A stretch of DNA of 64,000 nucleotides from Citrobacter sp. R56 (GCF_016811995.1 NZ_CP069159.1:4526001-4590000), one strand, 5' to 3'. Shown: positions 34,186-44,436, counted from the stretch's first letter. The notes: generated from the sequence alone by a model not told the origin. Numbers and translations: made by a program.

Positions 34186-34506
34186 ATGAACGACAGTGAA
34201 TTTCATCGCCTTGCGGACACCCTGTGGATGACCATTGAAGAGCGTCTGGACGACTGGGACGGCGACAGCGATATCGACTGCGAAATCAACGGTGGCGTGC
34301 TGACCATTACCTTTGAAAACGGCAGTAAAATTATCATCAACCGCCAGGAGCCGTTGCACCAGGTGTGGCTGGCGACCAAACAGGGCGGCTACCATTTTGA
34401 TCTGAAAGGCGACGAATGGATCTGCGACCGCAGCGGCGAGACTTTCTGGGCGCTGCTTGAGCAAGCGGCAACGCAACAAGCGGGTGAAGCGGTTAGCTTC
34501 CGTTAA
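34186..34506 (+). CDS. cyaY: Bacterial frataxin CyaY
   Basis: 106 residues from the ATG at 34186 ([13 protein letters not shown]), the E. coli start. Frataxin fold with an acidic first helix and strand ([15 protein letters not shown]) that binds iron and IscS, modulating Fe-S cluster assembly. Conserved [15 protein letters not shown] and the C-terminal [12 protein letters not shown]. It is convergent with cyaA; a REP fills the gap. Confidence 0.96.
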   Translation: MNDSEFHRLADTLWMTIEERLDDWDGDSDIDCEINGGVLTITFENGSKIIINRQEPLHQVWLATKQGGYHFDLKGDEWICDRSGETFWALLEQAATQQAGEAVSFR

Positions 34507-34513
34507 GATTTTT

Positions 34514-34541
34514 GCCGGATAGGGTCTTCGCCTTATCCGGC
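34514..34541. repeat. REP between cyaY and cyaA
   Basis: GCCGGATAGGG...CCTTATCCGGC palindrome between convergent cyaY and cyaA. Confidence 0.65.
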
Positions 34542-34548
34542 ACAAGCA

Positions 34549-37095
34549 TCAAGAGAAATACTGCTGTAACAGCGGTGTATCGTTGTCCTGACTGGCCGGG
34601 GGCACCGTACCAATCGACTGCGTGCGGAATGGGATCACCTGCGCACGACCCTCGGTATTCACGATCTGGTAGAACTGTGGCAAGTTAAAGTTGATGAAAC
34701 TGGAGCCATACGTAAAGCGATCGTGGGAAGACGAGTAGAAGCGGCTAACGTCGCGCACCAGCTCCTCTTTGCTACCTTCGCAGTGATGGTAAACTTCCGC
34801 CCGGTTACTTTCGTCCAGAATGTAGATATTAAAGCCTTTTTCATCGCCGGTTTCTTCAAAGAAGAACTGAATAATGCCTTCACTGGCGAAACCATCCACC
34901 ACCGACGGTAATTTCACATGGTTTGTCTCAACCTGCACAGAAAGCCCATGCAGCTTGTTATGTGAAATGGCGCCATAGAACTCAATGGCGTTTTCCAGCT
35001 TCTGCACTGAAACGTTCAGACGTTCAAAGAACAGTCCCCAGGTCTGGCCTGCAACGCGTAGCGCTTTGAAGCGCCCAGTTTCCTGCCGCGTGCTGGAGAG
35101 TCGCAGTTCAATACACTCAGAAACCAGTTGCTGTACGCGGGTGCGAATCAGTCCTCGCAAATGCTGGCTGTAGCAGAAGACTTCCACGCTGTCCGGCGGG
35201 GCGGCATCCTGGTGCATTTTGCCCAGAATCGTTTTCAGCGCTTCAATCATCGCCTGTTCGCCGTTGAAATGCAGCGTACGCACTTCGTTCCATGAGTTGC
35301 GATACAACAGGTCCACGCTGCCCACCAGGCAATTTTGTTCTTCGCCAAAGCTGAAGATATCCAGCTTGCGGAAATCAAAATGCACGACCTGATTACGGAA
35401 CGCCGCTGTCGGGTCATATTCAAGGTTGACGATAATCGCCAGGTGACGAATTTCACATGGGCTGTAGAGCGCTTTTGGCGTTGGCGCGGGCAAACGCAGA
35501 GGGAAATGATGCGACACGTCAGCCACCATCTCCTGCAACTTCGGCAGATCAACAATGCCGTTGCCTTTAATAAACAGGTGCGTACGTGAGGTCAGCAGGC
35601 CATTAAACCACGCCCAGGCCACCAGCTTGTTCAGGTAACGGTTATATTCCAACGGCTGATGGCTGATGATGGAATCCATGTTCGGCGCGCGGTTGTAAAG
35701 ATACCATCCTGAACGGTTGGCACGACCCGGCGGCACATGGATAAACGTCAGATTCGGCTCGGAGAGATCCGGCGAAATCTGCGGGTTCACCAGCGTCACT
35801 TTACCCGGTAACGCCTCAAATGCGGCATACAGTTTACGGGTCAATACCCCGATATCCTGTGGACTGGCGCTAACGCTGAGGTTGTTACGGCGCGCAAAGC
35901 GGATCAGGTTACGATAGCTCTGCATCATGGCATCGAGCAGTTCGTTGTGCGCTTCGCGGACTTGATCGATCTTCCAGTTAGCGCGGTTGTCGAGCATGGC
36001 CAGACGTGCTTCGTCCCATCCCCACTCTTTGACTAACTGACTTAAGACTTCACGGCGCCAGCCGACACAGGCGCGTTCACGACTCAGTTTCTCGCAAACT
36101 TTCAGGTAGAAACATCGACGCACCAGATCCAGGCGCGTTGGGTCTTCAATCGCCGTGAGATATTCGGTAACGCGTTCCAGCATCATGCAGTAGGGATCAA
36201 GACCAAAGGAAACGATCTCGCCATCGTGCAGACGCTGTTTGATGTCTTTCGCCAACAGGCGAGGATCCGGGTATTCCCAGGAATACGCTTCCAGCAGCAG
36301 CGTTTTCAGCACCGCTTTGTACGGTGAATCAATGCTTTTGTAGAGCTGCCAAAGGCTGGCACCAAAGTACTCTTCCGCTGAAAGTGAGCTCAGTCCGCCC
36401 AGATCCAGCCATTCGTTTGGCGTCAACACCCCCTGTGCGTAGAGCGTCATCACGTAATCGTCGTAATGCTCTTCTTCGTCGCACGGCACCATATTCCACA
36501 GAATACGTTTACCGGCCAGACGCACAGCGGTGCGATAAAATTCGTCCAGCAGCAGGATATGCTGTGTGGAGCCACAGTCTTCACCGCCGAGACTGCCGCT
36601 TTCATTGTGGCGGAAACGGTTTTCATCGATCAGGAAGAAGCTGACTTCAACACCCAGCGAGGCGGCCCAACTTTCCAGAAGGCTGCATTTGCGTTGAAGT
36701 AACTGTCGCTCTTCGCTGTCGAGCCAGGATTGGTGGCAGACCCAGATGTCCAGGTCAGAAGAACAGCTTTGCCCTACTGAAGACGTACTGCCCATTGAGT
36801 AAACGCCGGTAATCGGCAATTCACCTTTCGGCGGGTTCTGCACAGACATACCACGGTGCAGTTCCAGTTCATTCAGATAGTGGCGTTGGGTTTCATCAGG
36901 CGAGTAGAAACAGATGCCTTTGGGAACGTTACCATCCAGGTAACCCGGCATCAGCGGATGGTGATAATGCAATAATGTCGGCAGCAGACTGTATACCTGC
37001 TGGAAAGCAGGTCCCATGGCAGCAAGCGCGCGGTCCACACGCAGTTGATTTATGGCATCCAGTCTCTGTTTCAAAGTCTCAATATAGAGGTACAA
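34549..37095 (-). CDS. cyaA: Class I adenylate cyclase
   Basis: 848 residues from the TTG at 37095 (reads [14 protein letters not shown]), the rare start known for enteric cyaA; a longer frame to 37161 is a shadow. It makes cAMP from ATP; the N-terminal catalytic half has [20 protein letters not shown], the C-terminal half is regulated by the glucose enzyme IIA(Glc). A CRP site overlaps the promoter region upstream, giving feedback control. The weak TTG start also limits expression. Confidence 0.97.
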   Translation of the reverse strand: MYLYIETLKQRLDAINQLRVDRALAAMGPAFQQVYSLLPTLLHYHHPLMPGYLDGNVPKGICFYSPDETQRHYLNELELHRGMSVQNPPKGELPITGVYSMGSTSSVGQSCSSDLDIWVCHQSWLDSEERQLLQRKCSLLESWAASLGVEVSFFLIDENRFRHNESGSLGGEDCGSTQHILLLDEFYRTAVRLAGKRILWNMVPCDEEEHYDDYVMTLYAQGVLTPNEWLDLGGLSSLSAEEYFGASLWQLYKSIDSPYKAVLKTLLLEAYSWEYPDPRLLAKDIKQRLHDGEIVSFGLDPYCMMLERVTEYLTAIEDPTRLDLVRRCFYLKVCEKLSRERACVGWRREVLSQLVKEWGWDEARLAMLDNRANWKIDQVREAHNELLDAMMQSYRNLIRFARRNNLSVSASPQDIGVLTRKLYAAFEALPGKVTLVNPQISPDLSEPNLTFIHVPPGRANRSGWYLYNRAPNMDSIISHQPLEYNRYLNKLVAWAWFNGLLTSRTHLFIKGNGIVDLPKLQEMVADVSHHFPLRLPAPTPKALYSPCEIRHLAIIVNLEYDPTAAFRNQVVHFDFRKLDIFSFGEEQNCLVGSVDLLYRNSWNEVRTLHFNGEQAMIEALKTILGKMHQDAAPPDSVEVFCYSQHLRGLIRTRVQQLVSECIELRLSSTRQETGRFKALRVAGQTWGLFFERLNVSVQKLENAIEFYGAISHNKLHGLSVQVETNHVKLPSVVDGFASEGIIQFFFEETGDEKGFNIYILDESNRAEVYHHCEGSKEELVRDVSRFYSSSHDRFTYGSSFINFNLPQFYQIVNTEGRAQVIPFRTQSIGTVPPASQDNDTPLLQQYFS

Positions 37096-37484
37096 GACGT
37101 ATCGCCTGATGTTGCTACCCGTCATGTTTCTGTTTGTCGCCACCGTTACGTGGTTTCGCAAACGTCATCATTCGGGATATACCGTATGTCAAAAATAGCC
37201 GTTACCTTTTTTCGGTCTCCTCTTTGAGGCACAGACGAAAAAATGGTCTAAAACGTGATCAATTTAACACCTTGCTCATTGACCGTAAAGAAAGTTGCAC
37301 TACTTACCAGTGTAGCACCGTTCGCTTCGTGTAAATTCTGTAATAGGGCAAGGCGCTTTCTCGTCACGCTTCACTGTCATTGACGACACAACGCCGACTC
37401 TCTCACTCACCTTTGACCGTAACACTGACATCCCACTTGTAAGGATGTTAGGATGGTTCACGGACGAAAATGACGGTAACAAGC
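37096..37484. other. Divergent control region cyaA-hemC
   Basis: 389 bases without a gene between the divergent starts of cyaA and hemC. It contains the CRP site described separately and must hold the cyaA and hemC promoters. Beyond the CRP site I could not assign start points or -35 and -10 pairs with confidence. Confidence 0.6.
37254..37269. promoter_or_regulatory. CRP site in the cyaA promoter region
   Basis: CGTGA-TCAATT-TAACA, a CRP-type palindrome; the wider block matches the sequence I recall from the E. coli cyaA P2 promoter. It represses cyaA when cAMP is high. Confidence 0.75.
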
Positions 37485-38426
37485 ATGTTAGACAAAGTTT
37501 TAAGAATTGCCACACGCCAAAGCCCCCTTGCGCTCTGGCAGGCACATTTTGTCAAAGACACCTTGCTGGCGAATCATCCTGGACTGGTTGTTGAACTGGT
37601 GCCAATGGTGACGCGTGGCGACGTAATTCTTGATACTCCTTTGGCGAAAGTGGGCGGAAAAGGCTTGTTCGTCAAAGAGCTGGAAGTCGCGCTGCTGGAA
37701 AAACGCGCGGACATCGCGGTGCATTCCATGAAAGATGTACCAGTTGAGTTCCCGCAAGGCCTTGGACTGGTCACCATTTGCGAACGCGAAGACCCGCGCG
37801 ATGCGTTTGTCTCAAATACCTATCATCATCTGGATGAACTGCCGCCGGGCAGCATCGTAGGCACCTCCAGTCTGCGTCGCCAGTGCCAGCTGGCTGAACG
37901 CCGTCCGGATCTCATTATCCGCTCGTTGCGCGGCAATGTCGGAACGCGTCTCAGCAAACTGGATAACGGTGACTATGACGCCATTATTCTGGCCGTTGCC
38001 GGGTTAAAACGCCTGGGTCTGGAGTCACGTATTCGCACCGCCATGCCGCCAGAAATTTCGCTTCCTGCGGTCGGGCAAGGCGCGGTTGGCATTGAGTGTC
38101 GACTGGATGATACCCGTACCCGTGAACTGCTGGCGCCGCTGAATCATGATGAAACCGCCGTGCGTGTCAAAGCCGAGCGCGCCATGAACACCCGCCTTGA
38201 GGGTGGCTGTCAGGTGCCCATAGGCAGCTATGCTGAAATCATCGACGGTGAAATCTGGCTACGTGCGTTGGTGGGTGCCCCTGATGGTTCGCAGATGATT
38301 CGTGGCGAACGACGCGGCTCGCCTCAGGATGCCGAACAGATGGGCATCTCCCTGGCGGAAGAACTGCTGGAGAACGGAGCCCGCGCCATTCTGACAGAGG
38401 TTTACAACGGAGAAGCCCCCGCATGA
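37485..38426 (+). CDS. hemC: Porphobilinogen deaminase
   Basis: 313 residues from the ATG at 37485 ([13 protein letters not shown]), equal to E. coli; an ATG five codons earlier is possible. It joins four porphobilinogen units to hydroxymethylbilane; the dipyrromethane cofactor attaches to the Cys in [10 protein letters not shown] (near 242). Substrate Arg/Lys motifs [11 protein letters not shown] and [14 protein letters not shown] are present. First gene of hemCDXY, overlapping hemD by 4 bases. Confidence 0.96.
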   Translation: MLDKVLRIATRQSPLALWQAHFVKDTLLANHPGLVVELVPMVTRGDVILDTPLAKVGGKGLFVKELEVALLEKRADIAVHSMKDVPVEFPQGLGLVTICEREDPRDAFVSNTYHHLDELPPGSIVGTSSLRRQCQLAERRPDLIIRSLRGNVGTRLSKLDNGDYDAIILAVAGLKRLGLESRIRTAMPPEISLPAVGQGAVGIECRLDDTRTRELLAPLNHDETAVRVKAERAMNTRLEGGCQVPIGSYAEIIDGEIWLRALVGAPDGSQMIRGERRGSPQDAEQMGISLAEELLENGARAILTEVYNGEAPA

Positions 38427-39163
38427 GTATTCTGGTCACCCGCCCGTCTCCCTCAGGGGAAGAGTTAGTGAGCCGTCTGCGCACACTGGGGCAGGTGGCC
38501 TGGAGCTTTCCGCTCATTGAGTTCACGCCAGGTCGTGAGCTCAATACACTTGCCGATCGCCTGGCCACACTGACTCAGAACGATCTCGTCTTCGCCCTTT
38601 CCCAACATGCTGTCGCTTTCGCCCATGCCCAACTTCAGCAGCAAGGGCAAAACTGGCCAACGCTCCCGCAGTATTTTGCTATTGGCCGCACCACGGCGCT
38701 GGCGCTGCATACGGTGAGCGGGTGCAATATTCGTTATCCTCTGGATCGGGAAATTAGCGAAGTCTTGCTACAATTACCTGAATTACAAAATATTGCAGGT
38801 AAGCAGGCACTTATTCTACGTGGCAATGGCGGACGTGAACTGTTAGGAGACACCCTAATGGAACGCGGGGCTGATGTCATTTTTTGTGAATGTTATCAAC
38901 GCAGTGCAAAACATTACGACGGTGCACAAGAGGCCATGCGCTGGCACTCTCGTGGTGTTACAACGGTGGTTGTCACCAGTGGCGAGATGTTGCAACAGCT
39001 CTGGTCAATGACACCACAATGGTATCGGGAACACTGGTTACTACGCTGTCGGCTGCTGGTCGTCAGCGAGCGTCTGGCGCACCTCGCCCGGGAATTGGGC
39101 TGGCAAGATATTAAGGTCGCTGATAACGCCGACAACGATGCGCTACTGCGCGCATTACAATAA
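38423..39163 (+). CDS. hemD: Uroporphyrinogen-III synthase
   Basis: 246 residues. Closes hydroxymethylbilane with inversion of ring D to uroporphyrinogen III, branch point for heme, siroheme and cobalamin. Two Rossmann-like lobes; starts [15 protein letters not shown] and includes [13 protein letters not shown]. The family is poorly conserved, so the call rests also on the ATGA overlap with hemC. Confidence 0.95.
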   Translation: MSILVTRPSPSGEELVSRLRTLGQVAWSFPLIEFTPGRELNTLADRLATLTQNDLVFALSQHAVAFAHAQLQQQGQNWPTLPQYFAIGRTTALALHTVSGCNIRYPLDREISEVLLQLPELQNIAGKQALILRGNGGRELLGDTLMERGADVIFCECYQRSAKHYDGAQEAMRWHSRGVTTVVVTSGEMLQQLWSMTPQWYREHWLLRCRLLVVSERLAHLARELGWQDIKVADNADNDALLRALQ

Positions 39164-39184
39164 CTCTCATAATGGGATGCCATA

Positions 39185-40444
39185 ATGACGGAACAAGAAA
39201 AATCCTCCGCCGCGGTTGAAGAGACCAGGGAGGCCGTGGAAACCACATCACAGCCAGTCAACACTGAGAAAAAGAGCAAAAATAGCACCTCGCTGATCCT
39301 GAGCGCGGTAGCCATTGCCATTGCCCTTGCGGCAGGTGTTGGACTTTATGGCTGGGGAAAACAGCAGGCGACGACACAGACAGCCACCAGCGATGCGTTA
39401 GCTAACCAGCTGACAGCGTTGCAAAAAGCGCAGGAAGCCCAAAAAACAGAACTCGAAAGCATTATTAAAAAACAGGCAACACTGTTGGATGAGGCGAACC
39501 GTCAGCAAACGACACTGGCGAAACAACTCGCCGACGTGCAGCAGAAAGTCGCCACCATCTCTGGAAGCGATGCCAAAACCTGGCTGCTGGCACAAGCTGA
39601 TTTTCTGGTGAAGCTTGCCGGACGTAAGCTGTGGAGCGATCAGGATGTCACCACCGCCGCAGCGCTGTTAAAGAGCGCGGACGCCAGCCTTGCGGATATG
39701 AACGATCCGAGCCTCATCACTGCTCGCCGGGCCATTACCGATGATATCGCCAGCCTGTCATCCGTCTCGCAGGTGGACTACGACGGTATTATCCTCAAGG
39801 TCAACCAACTCTCTAACCAGATCGATAATCTGCGTCTGGCTGACAACGACAACGATGACTCACCGATGGATTCCGACAGCAGCGAACTTTCGAGCTCCAT
39901 CAGCGAATGGCGCGTTAACCTGCAAAAAAGCTGGCAGAACTTTATGGACAGCTTCATCACCATTCGTCGTCGCGATGAGACTGCCGTGCCGCTGCTGGCG
40001 CCAAATCAGGATGTTTATCTGCGTGAAAATATCCGTTCACGCCTGTTAGTCGCAGCGCAAGCCGTTCCGCGCCATCAGGAAGAAACCTACCGCCAGGCGC
40101 TGGATAACGTTTCTACATGGGTTCGCGCGTACTACGACACCGAAGATGCGACGACCAAAGCGTTCCTTGATGAAGTGGACAAACTGAGCCAGCAGAGCAT
40201 CACCATGGATGTGCCGGAAACGCTGAAAAGCCAGGAAATTCTTGAGAAGCTGATGCAAACTCGCGTGCGTAATTTGTTGGCGCAATCAACAACGTCTACA
40301 TCTGCGCCTACATCTACATCCGCACCTGCACCTGCACCTGCACCTGCACCTGCACCTGCACCTGCACCTGCACCTGCACCTGCACCTGCACCTGCACCTG
40401 CACCACAAGCTGACACTCCGTCCGCTGCGCCGCAAGGAGAATAA
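39185..40444 (+). CDS. hemX: HemX, membrane protein with C-terminal Ala-Pro repeats
   Basis: 419 residues (E. coli 393). A charged N-terminal part, one membrane helix (about residues 35-57, [21 protein letters not shown]), a coiled coil ([15 protein letters not shown] onward) and a helical periplasmic domain. Residues 380-407 are 14 Ala-Pro dipeptides coded by a perfect GCACCT tract, listed separately. It was once called a uroporphyrinogen methyltransferase but lacks that fold; role in the heme operon unknown. Its stop overlaps the first hemY ATG (TAATG). Confidence 0.92.
   Translation: MTEQEKSSAAVEETREAVETTSQPVNTEKKSKNSTSLILSAVAIAIALAAGVGLYGWGKQQATTQTATSDALANQLTALQKAQEAQKTELESIIKKQATLLDEANRQQTTLAKQLADVQQKVATISGSDAKTWLLAQADFLVKLAGRKLWSDQDVTTAAALLKSADASLADMNDPSLITARRAITDDIASLSSVSQVDYDGIILKVNQLSNQIDNLRLADNDNDDSPMDSDSSELSSSISEWRVNLQKSWQNFMDSFITIRRRDETAVPLLAPNQDVYLRENIRSRLLVAAQAVPRHQEETYRQALDNVSTWVRAYYDTEDATTKAFLDEVDKLSQQSITMDVPETLKSQEILEKLMQTRVRNLLAQSTTSTSAPTSTSAPAPAPAPAPAPAPAPAPAPAPAPAPAPQADTPSAAPQGE
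40322..40405 (+). repeat. Hexanucleotide tract GCACCT coding for Ala-Pro
   Basis: Thirteen perfect copies of GCACCT (40322-40399) and a final GCACCA, encoding 14 Ala-Pro dipeptides at the HemX C terminus. The unit keeps frame, so slippage changes only the number of dipeptides. The perfection suggests recent expansion or active slippage. Confidence 0.95.
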
Positions 40445-40446
40445 TG

Positions 40447-41643
40447 ATGCTAAAAGTATTATTGCTCTTTGTATTGTTGATCGCCGGTATCGTGGTGGGT
40501 CCGATGCTCGCGGGTCATCAGGGATATGTACTGATCCAGACCGACAATTACAACATTGAAACCAGCGTCACTGGCCTGGTGATTATTCTGATCGTCATGA
40601 TGGTTGCTCTGTTTGCGATCGAATGGCTGCTACGCCGCATTTTCCGCACAGGCGCACACACGCGCGGCTGGTTTGTGGGTCGTAAACGCCGCCGTGCGCG
40701 CAAGCAAACGGAGCAGGCGCTCCTCAAACTGGCAGAAGGCGATTATCAGCAGGTTGAGAAGCTGATGTCGAAAAATGCCGATCATGCTGAACAGCCGGTG
40801 GTGAACTACCTTCTGGCCGCCGAAGCGGCGCAACAGCGTGGCGATGAAGCACGTGCGAATCAACACCTCGAGCGCGCTGCCGAGATCGCAGGTAACGACA
40901 CCATCCCGGTGGAAATCGCCCGCGTACGTCTGCAACTGGCGCGTAATGAGGACCACGCAGCGCGCCATGGCGTAGACAAACTGCTGGAAGTGACACCACG
41001 CCACCCGGAAGTATTACGTCTGGCAGAGCAAGCCTATATCCGTACCGGCGCATGGGGATCGTTGCTGGAGATTATTCCGTCGATGGCGAAAGCCAAAGTC
41101 GGTGATGAAGAGCACCGAGCCCTGCTGGAACAGCAGGCGTGGATTGGTCTGATGGATAAGGCGCGCGCCGATCAGGGCAGTGAAGGGTTACGAGACTGGT
41201 GGAAAAATCAAAGCCGTAAAACCCGCCATCAGGTTCCCCTGCAGGTTGCCATGGCAGAGCATCTGATCGAGTGTGACGATCACGATACCGCGCAGCAGAT
41301 CATCATCGATGGCCTGAAACGCCAGTACGATGATCGTCTGGTATTACCGATCCCGCGTTTGAAAACCAACAATCCGGAGCTGGTGGAGAAAGTACTCCGT
41401 CAACAGATTAAAAATGTTGGCGATCGTCCGCTACTGTGGAGCACGCTGGGTCAGTCACTGATGAAACATGGCGAGTGGCAAGAGGCCGCCCTGGCCTTCC
41501 GTGCTGCGCTCAAACAACGCTCGGATGCCTATGACTACGCCTGGCTTGCCGATGTGCTGGACAGACTCCATCAGCCGGAAGACGCTGCGGCTATGCGTCG
41601 CGATGGCCTGATGTTGACGTTGCAGAATAACCCTCCGCAGTAA
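40447..41643 (+). CDS. hemY: HemY, TPR-type inner membrane protein
   Basis: 398 residues from the second ATG (40447), seven bases after AGGAG; the first ATG at 40444 overlaps the hemX stop and adds one residue. Two N-terminal membrane helices (LLLFVLLIAGIVVGPMLAG; VTGLVIILIVMMVALFAIEWLL) are followed by a helical TPR domain facing the cytoplasm. Despite the name it is not protoporphyrinogen oxidase; role unclear. Last gene of hemCDXY. Confidence 0.93.
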   Translation: MLKVLLLFVLLIAGIVVGPMLAGHQGYVLIQTDNYNIETSVTGLVIILIVMMVALFAIEWLLRRIFRTGAHTRGWFVGRKRRRARKQTEQALLKLAEGDYQQVEKLMSKNADHAEQPVVNYLLAAEAAQQRGDEARANQHLERAAEIAGNDTIPVEIARVRLQLARNEDHAARHGVDKLLEVTPRHPEVLRLAEQAYIRTGAWGSLLEIIPSMAKAKVGDEEHRALLEQQAWIGLMDKARADQGSEGLRDWWKNQSRKTRHQVPLQVAMAEHLIECDDHDTAQQIIIDGLKRQYDDRLVLPIPRLKTNNPELVEKVLRQQIKNVGDRPLLWSTLGQSLMKHGEWQEAALAFRAALKQRSDAYDYAWLADVLDRLHQPEDAAAMRRDGLMLTLQNNPPQ

Positions 41644-41650
41644 CACCTTC

Positions 41651-41680
41651 ATGCCCGGTGGCGAGCAGCTTGCCGGGCAT
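41651..41680. repeat. REP palindrome after hemY
   Basis: ATGCCCGGTGGCGA...TTGCCGGGCAT just after hemY, between it and the convergent glmZ terminator. Confidence 0.65.
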
Positions 41681-41702
41681 GCCACTCTACGGTAACACCC
41701 AT

Positions 41703-41908
41703 AAAAAAACGCCCACTCCATCAGGAGCAGGCGTTAAACAGGTCTGTATGACAACATAAATGGGTGCTTCACTCAACGTTATGCCCATGGTGTTTGATGA
41801 GGCGAAAGCGACATCTGTCTGTGGACGATAAGCACCGTAAACGGCTCTGCATCATTCCTGAGTTTATGAGGCACTAAGGCGAGCATAAGAGATGGAATGA
41901 GCATCTAC
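41703..41908 (-). ncRNA. glmZ: Small regulatory RNA GlmZ
   Basis: About 206 bases from GTAGATGCTCATTCCATCTC at the 5' end to a terminator AACGCC...GGCGTT with seven T. The sequence matches E. coli GlmZ as I recall it along most of its length, including the glmS-pairing region TTGTCATACAGACCTG near the 3' half. GlmZ with Hfq activates glmS translation; RapZ and RNase E inactivate it, and GlmY protects it. It lies between hemY and the tRNA operon as in E. coli, though the neighbouring aslA and aslB genes are missing here. Confidence 0.9.
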
Positions 41909-41919
41909 CCGTATATTAT

Positions 41920-41935
41920 TGCACAATGCGTGCCA
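41920..41935 (-). promoter_or_regulatory. Sigma-54 promoter of glmZ
   Basis: TGGCACGCATTGTGCA: GG at -24 and GC at -12 with the standard 10-base spacing, placing the start at 41908-41909, the expected GlmZ 5' end. AATAATAT overlaps -10 and fits a sigma-70 promoter at the same start, as reported for enteric glmZ. Confidence 0.8.
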
Positions 41936-42040
41936 TGATTGAACTGCAAAAAGCAGGGATTCAGACGATTCGGGGAACCGCGCCCAGAGCGGGTCTGCGA
42001 CGGTTGGCTTCCTTCCCCTTCTTCACCACGAAGCGCCGTT

Positions 42041-42058
42041 TGTCTCTGTATAACGACA
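42041..42058. promoter_or_regulatory. GlrR/QseF-type box 1 upstream of glmZ
   Basis: TGTC-N10-GACA, the response-regulator pattern known for glmY/glmZ activation, about 135-150 bases upstream of the glmZ start. Confidence 0.65.
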
Positions 42059-42103
42059 ACTCTTCGCGAATATAAAGAAACACTGTAAAAACATGAAATT
42101 ACC

Positions 42104-42121
42104 TGTCGCTCGACAGCGACA
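42104..42121. promoter_or_regulatory. GlrR/QseF-type box 2 upstream of glmZ
   Basis: A second perfect TGTC-N10-GACA, 63 bases (six helical turns) farther upstream than box 1. Confidence 0.65.
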
Positions 42122-42135
42122 ATCTTACGCGATGA

Positions 42136-42153
42136 CGTCGCCAGGTGGTGACA
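42136..42153. promoter_or_regulatory. GlrR/QseF-type box 3 upstream of glmZ (one mismatch)
   Basis: CGTC-N10-GACA, one base from the pattern, 32 bases (three turns) beyond box 2. Confidence 0.5.
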
Positions 42154-42202
42154 TATCGTCTGTGGATATATTCGGGGATAAAACTAAAGAAGGGAACAGC
42201 AG

Positions 42203-42231
42203 AAAACAAAAAACCCCGCCGAAGCGGGGTT
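42203..42231 (-). terminator. Terminator of the argX-hisR-leuT-proM operon
   Basis: AACCCCGC-CGAA-GCGGGGTT stem (42212-42231) followed on the minus strand by a TTTTTTGTTTT run, six bases after the proM CCA end. Confidence 0.9.
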
Positions 42232-42237
42232 CAAAAT

Positions 42238-42314
42238 TGGTCGGCGAGAGAGGATTCGAACCTCCGACCCACTGGTCCCAAACCAGTTGCGCTACCAAGC
42301 TGCGCTACTCGCCG
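42238..42314 (-). tRNA. proM: tRNA-Pro (anticodon TGG)
   Basis: 77 bases ending in encoded CCA; acceptor CGGCGAG/CTCGCCG, anticodon stem CTGGT/ACCAG around TTTGGGA, T arm GGTTCGAATCC. Last gene of the four-tRNA operon. Confidence 0.97.
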
Positions 42315-42356
42315 ATGTACTGCTTTTTTGAATTTTTAGTTCAATTCTTTAAGTCG

Positions 42357-42443
42357 TGGTGCGAGGGGGGGGACTTGAACCCCCACGTCCGTAAGAACAC
42401 TAACACCTGAAGCTAGCGCGTCTACCAATTCCGCCACCTTCGC
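42357..42443 (-). tRNA. leuT: tRNA-Leu (anticodon CAG)
   Basis: 87 bases with a long variable arm and encoded CCA; acceptor GCGAAGG, anticodon loop TTCAGGT giving CAG. Third gene of the operon. Confidence 0.97.
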
Positions 42444-42465
42444 ATTGTCACAACTTATCAAATAA

Positions 42466-42541
42466 TGGGGTGGCTAATGGGATTCGAACCCACGACAACT
42501 GGAATCACAATCCAGGGCTCTACCAACTGAGCTATAGCCAC
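42466..42541 (-). tRNA. hisR: tRNA-His (anticodon GTG)
   Basis: 76 bases with encoded CCA; starts GTGGCTA with the extra G(-1) in the sequence at 42542, as needed by histidyl-tRNA synthetase. Anticodon loop TTGTGAT. Confidence 0.97.
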
Positions 42542-42597
42542 CACTGCAAATCTTTTACGCGGTCTTTAAAACCACCGCAGCTCCAGCACCGGGTAAA

Positions 42598-42674
<77 letters not shown>

Positions 42675-42695
42675 TTAGCGCCGTTGCGGGGTCGG

Positions 42696-42724
42696 ATAAT
42701 ACGGACTTCCCCCCCCGCTGTCTA
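42696..42724 (-). promoter_or_regulatory. Promoter of the argX tRNA operon
   Basis: TAGACA (42719-42724), 17-base spacer GCGGGGGGGGAAGTCCG, TATTAT (42696-42701), then a GC-rich discriminator CGACCCC typical of stringent-controlled stable RNA promoters. The spacer carries eight G in a row. Confidence 0.7.
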
Positions 42725-42776
42725 GTGTCTTTTTAAAGAAAATTATCGTTTGCTCATGGTTTGTGCGTTTTGTCGC

Positions 42777-44162
42777 TTATTTCTCCACTTTTTGAATATC
42801 AACACCCCGATTCAGGCCAAAAACCTTGTAGACGAGGGTAACGACAAGCAGAAAGAGGATGCCGACAAACAGCGACATACGCGTATCATCATTAAAGTAC
42901 ATGCCAATTAAAACGCAAACCAGGAACGCCATCGTCAAATAATTCGCCCAGGGGAACATAATCGAGCGGAAAGGATGGCTGGCGATCGCCTCTTTATGTG
43001 CCTGACGAAAGCGCACCTGGCTAATCAGGATCACAAACCACGGCACCATGCCCGGTAAGACGCTCGCACTGTAGACATAGACAAAGACACGCTGAGGATT
43101 TGGGATGATGTAGTTGAGGCAAGAGCCAATCAGCAAAATCATGATAGAGAGCGCCACACCGGCAACCGGCACGCCGTGACGAGACACTTTGGCCATAGCT
43201 GCCGGAAGCTGGCGGTTCTTCGCCAGCGCGTACAGCATACGCCCGCAGCTATACATCCCACTGTTACAGCCGGAAAGCGCCGCCGTCAGCACCACAAAGT
43301 TAATAATACCTGCCGCTGCGGTAATCCCGATTTTGGCAAAGGTCAGAACGAATGGGCTACCGTTGCTGCCAATTTCGTTCCACGGGAAGATGGTCACAAT
43401 AACGAAAATCGCGCCCACGTAGAAAATCAGGATACGCCACAACACTTTGCCTACCGCGCTACGCAGCGTCACCTGCGGGTTTTTCGCTTCACCGGCGGTA
43501 ATGCCGATCAGCTCAACGCCCTGGTAGGACGCAACCACAATGCACAATGCCGTGAGAAAGCCTTTCCAGCCACCGGCAAAGAAACCGCCGTGCTCCGTCA
43601 GGTTGCCAAAACCAATGGCCTGACCGCCGTTACCAAAGCCGAAGAAAATCACTCCCAGACCGACCACTATCATCACAATAATGGTGGTGACTTTGATCAT
43701 CGCAAACCAGAACTCAATTTCGCCATACAGACGTACGGCGGCGAGATTCGCGAGCGCGACAAGCCCTACGGCAATCAATGCGGGTATCCATTGCGCCATT
43801 TCTGGAAACCAGAATTGCACATAGACCCCAATAGCGGTGATCTCCGAGATCCCCACCGCCATCCACATAAACCAGTATGACCACGCCGTGAGATACCCGA
43901 AGAAAGGGCTCATATAGCGGTGAGCGTAGACGGCAAATGAACCAGCAACGGGTTCAAGGAACAGCATTTCACCCATTGAACGCATGATGAAAAAAACAAA
44001 AAGCCCGGCAACAATATACGCCAGCAGGACTGACGGTCCGGCCCATTTCAGCGTACTGGCGGCTCCCATAAACAGGCCGACGCCAATCGTGCCCCCGAGA
44101 GCAATCAATTCGATATGACGAGCTTCCAGCCCACGCTGTAGCTCCGGTTTATTCTCTGCCAT
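42777..44162 (-). CDS. thrP: Amino acid permease ThrP (YifK), threonine/serine
   Basis: 461 residues, AAT family of the APC superfamily with 12 membrane helices. Signature [23 protein letters not shown] near residues 11-33 and [17 protein letters not shown] in the middle. E. coli YifK (ThrP) imports threonine and serine and is under Lrp and GcvB control. Located between the tRNA operon and wecG. The 274-base upstream gap holds an AGTGCATT hairpin and no ORF. Confidence 0.94.
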   Translation of the reverse strand: MAENKPELQRGLEARHIELIALGGTIGVGLFMGAASTLKWAGPSVLLAYIVAGLFVFFIMRSMGEMLFLEPVAGSFAVYAHRYMSPFFGYLTAWSYWFMWMAVGISEITAIGVYVQFWFPEMAQWIPALIAVGLVALANLAAVRLYGEIEFWFAMIKVTTIIVMIVVGLGVIFFGFGNGGQAIGFGNLTEHGGFFAGGWKGFLTALCIVVASYQGVELIGITAGEAKNPQVTLRSAVGKVLWRILIFYVGAIFVIVTIFPWNEIGSNGSPFVLTFAKIGITAAAGIINFVVLTAALSGCNSGMYSCGRMLYALAKNRQLPAAMAKVSRHGVPVAGVALSIMILLIGSCLNYIIPNPQRVFVYVYSASVLPGMVPWFVILISQVRFRQAHKEAIASHPFRSIMFPWANYLTMAFLVCVLIGMYFNDDTRMSLFVGILFLLVVTLVYKVFGLNRGVDIQKVEK

Positions 44163-44390
44163 AGTTCCTCTGATCGTGTTTGCTTTTTTCCCGGGATGAC
44201 CGGTTATTGTAATGAGTACCTTTTTCCATCACAGACCCTGCGCGCCGGGCGGTTAACGGCTGGTGCAATAAACACCACGGCACTGCAATGATGGGGGCGA
44301 ATAATTTCTTAAATTTTCCAAAATGGCAAACGAAGCATTAAAAAAATGAATGCGCTGAGCAATAAAGCAGCAATTGTTGTGCGGCGGGGC

Positions 44391-44412
44391 AGTGCATTAC
44401 GCAGAATGCACT
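44391..44412. other. Perfect hairpin downstream of wecG
   Basis: AGTGCATT-ACGCAG-AATGCACT. An eight-base stem without a T run on either strand, in the gap between the ECA operon end and thrP. It may protect the wecG transcript end or serve as an operator. Confidence 0.4.
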
Positions 44413-44436
44413 ACCCGAAAGGATCAAGAGGGAGAT

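Noticed and set aside
33206-34189. 327-codon plus-strand frame over dapF and lptM
   Set aside because: Shadow of dapF and lptM; no start signal and no homology seen.
40322-40405. Hexamer tract as a possible CRISPR or minisatellite array
   Set aside because: No spacers, in frame within hemX and coding Ala-Pro; a coding microsatellite.
42093-42410. 105-codon frame across the tRNA genes
   Set aside because: Covers the tRNA-Pro gene, part of tRNA-Leu and the operon terminator; not a protein.
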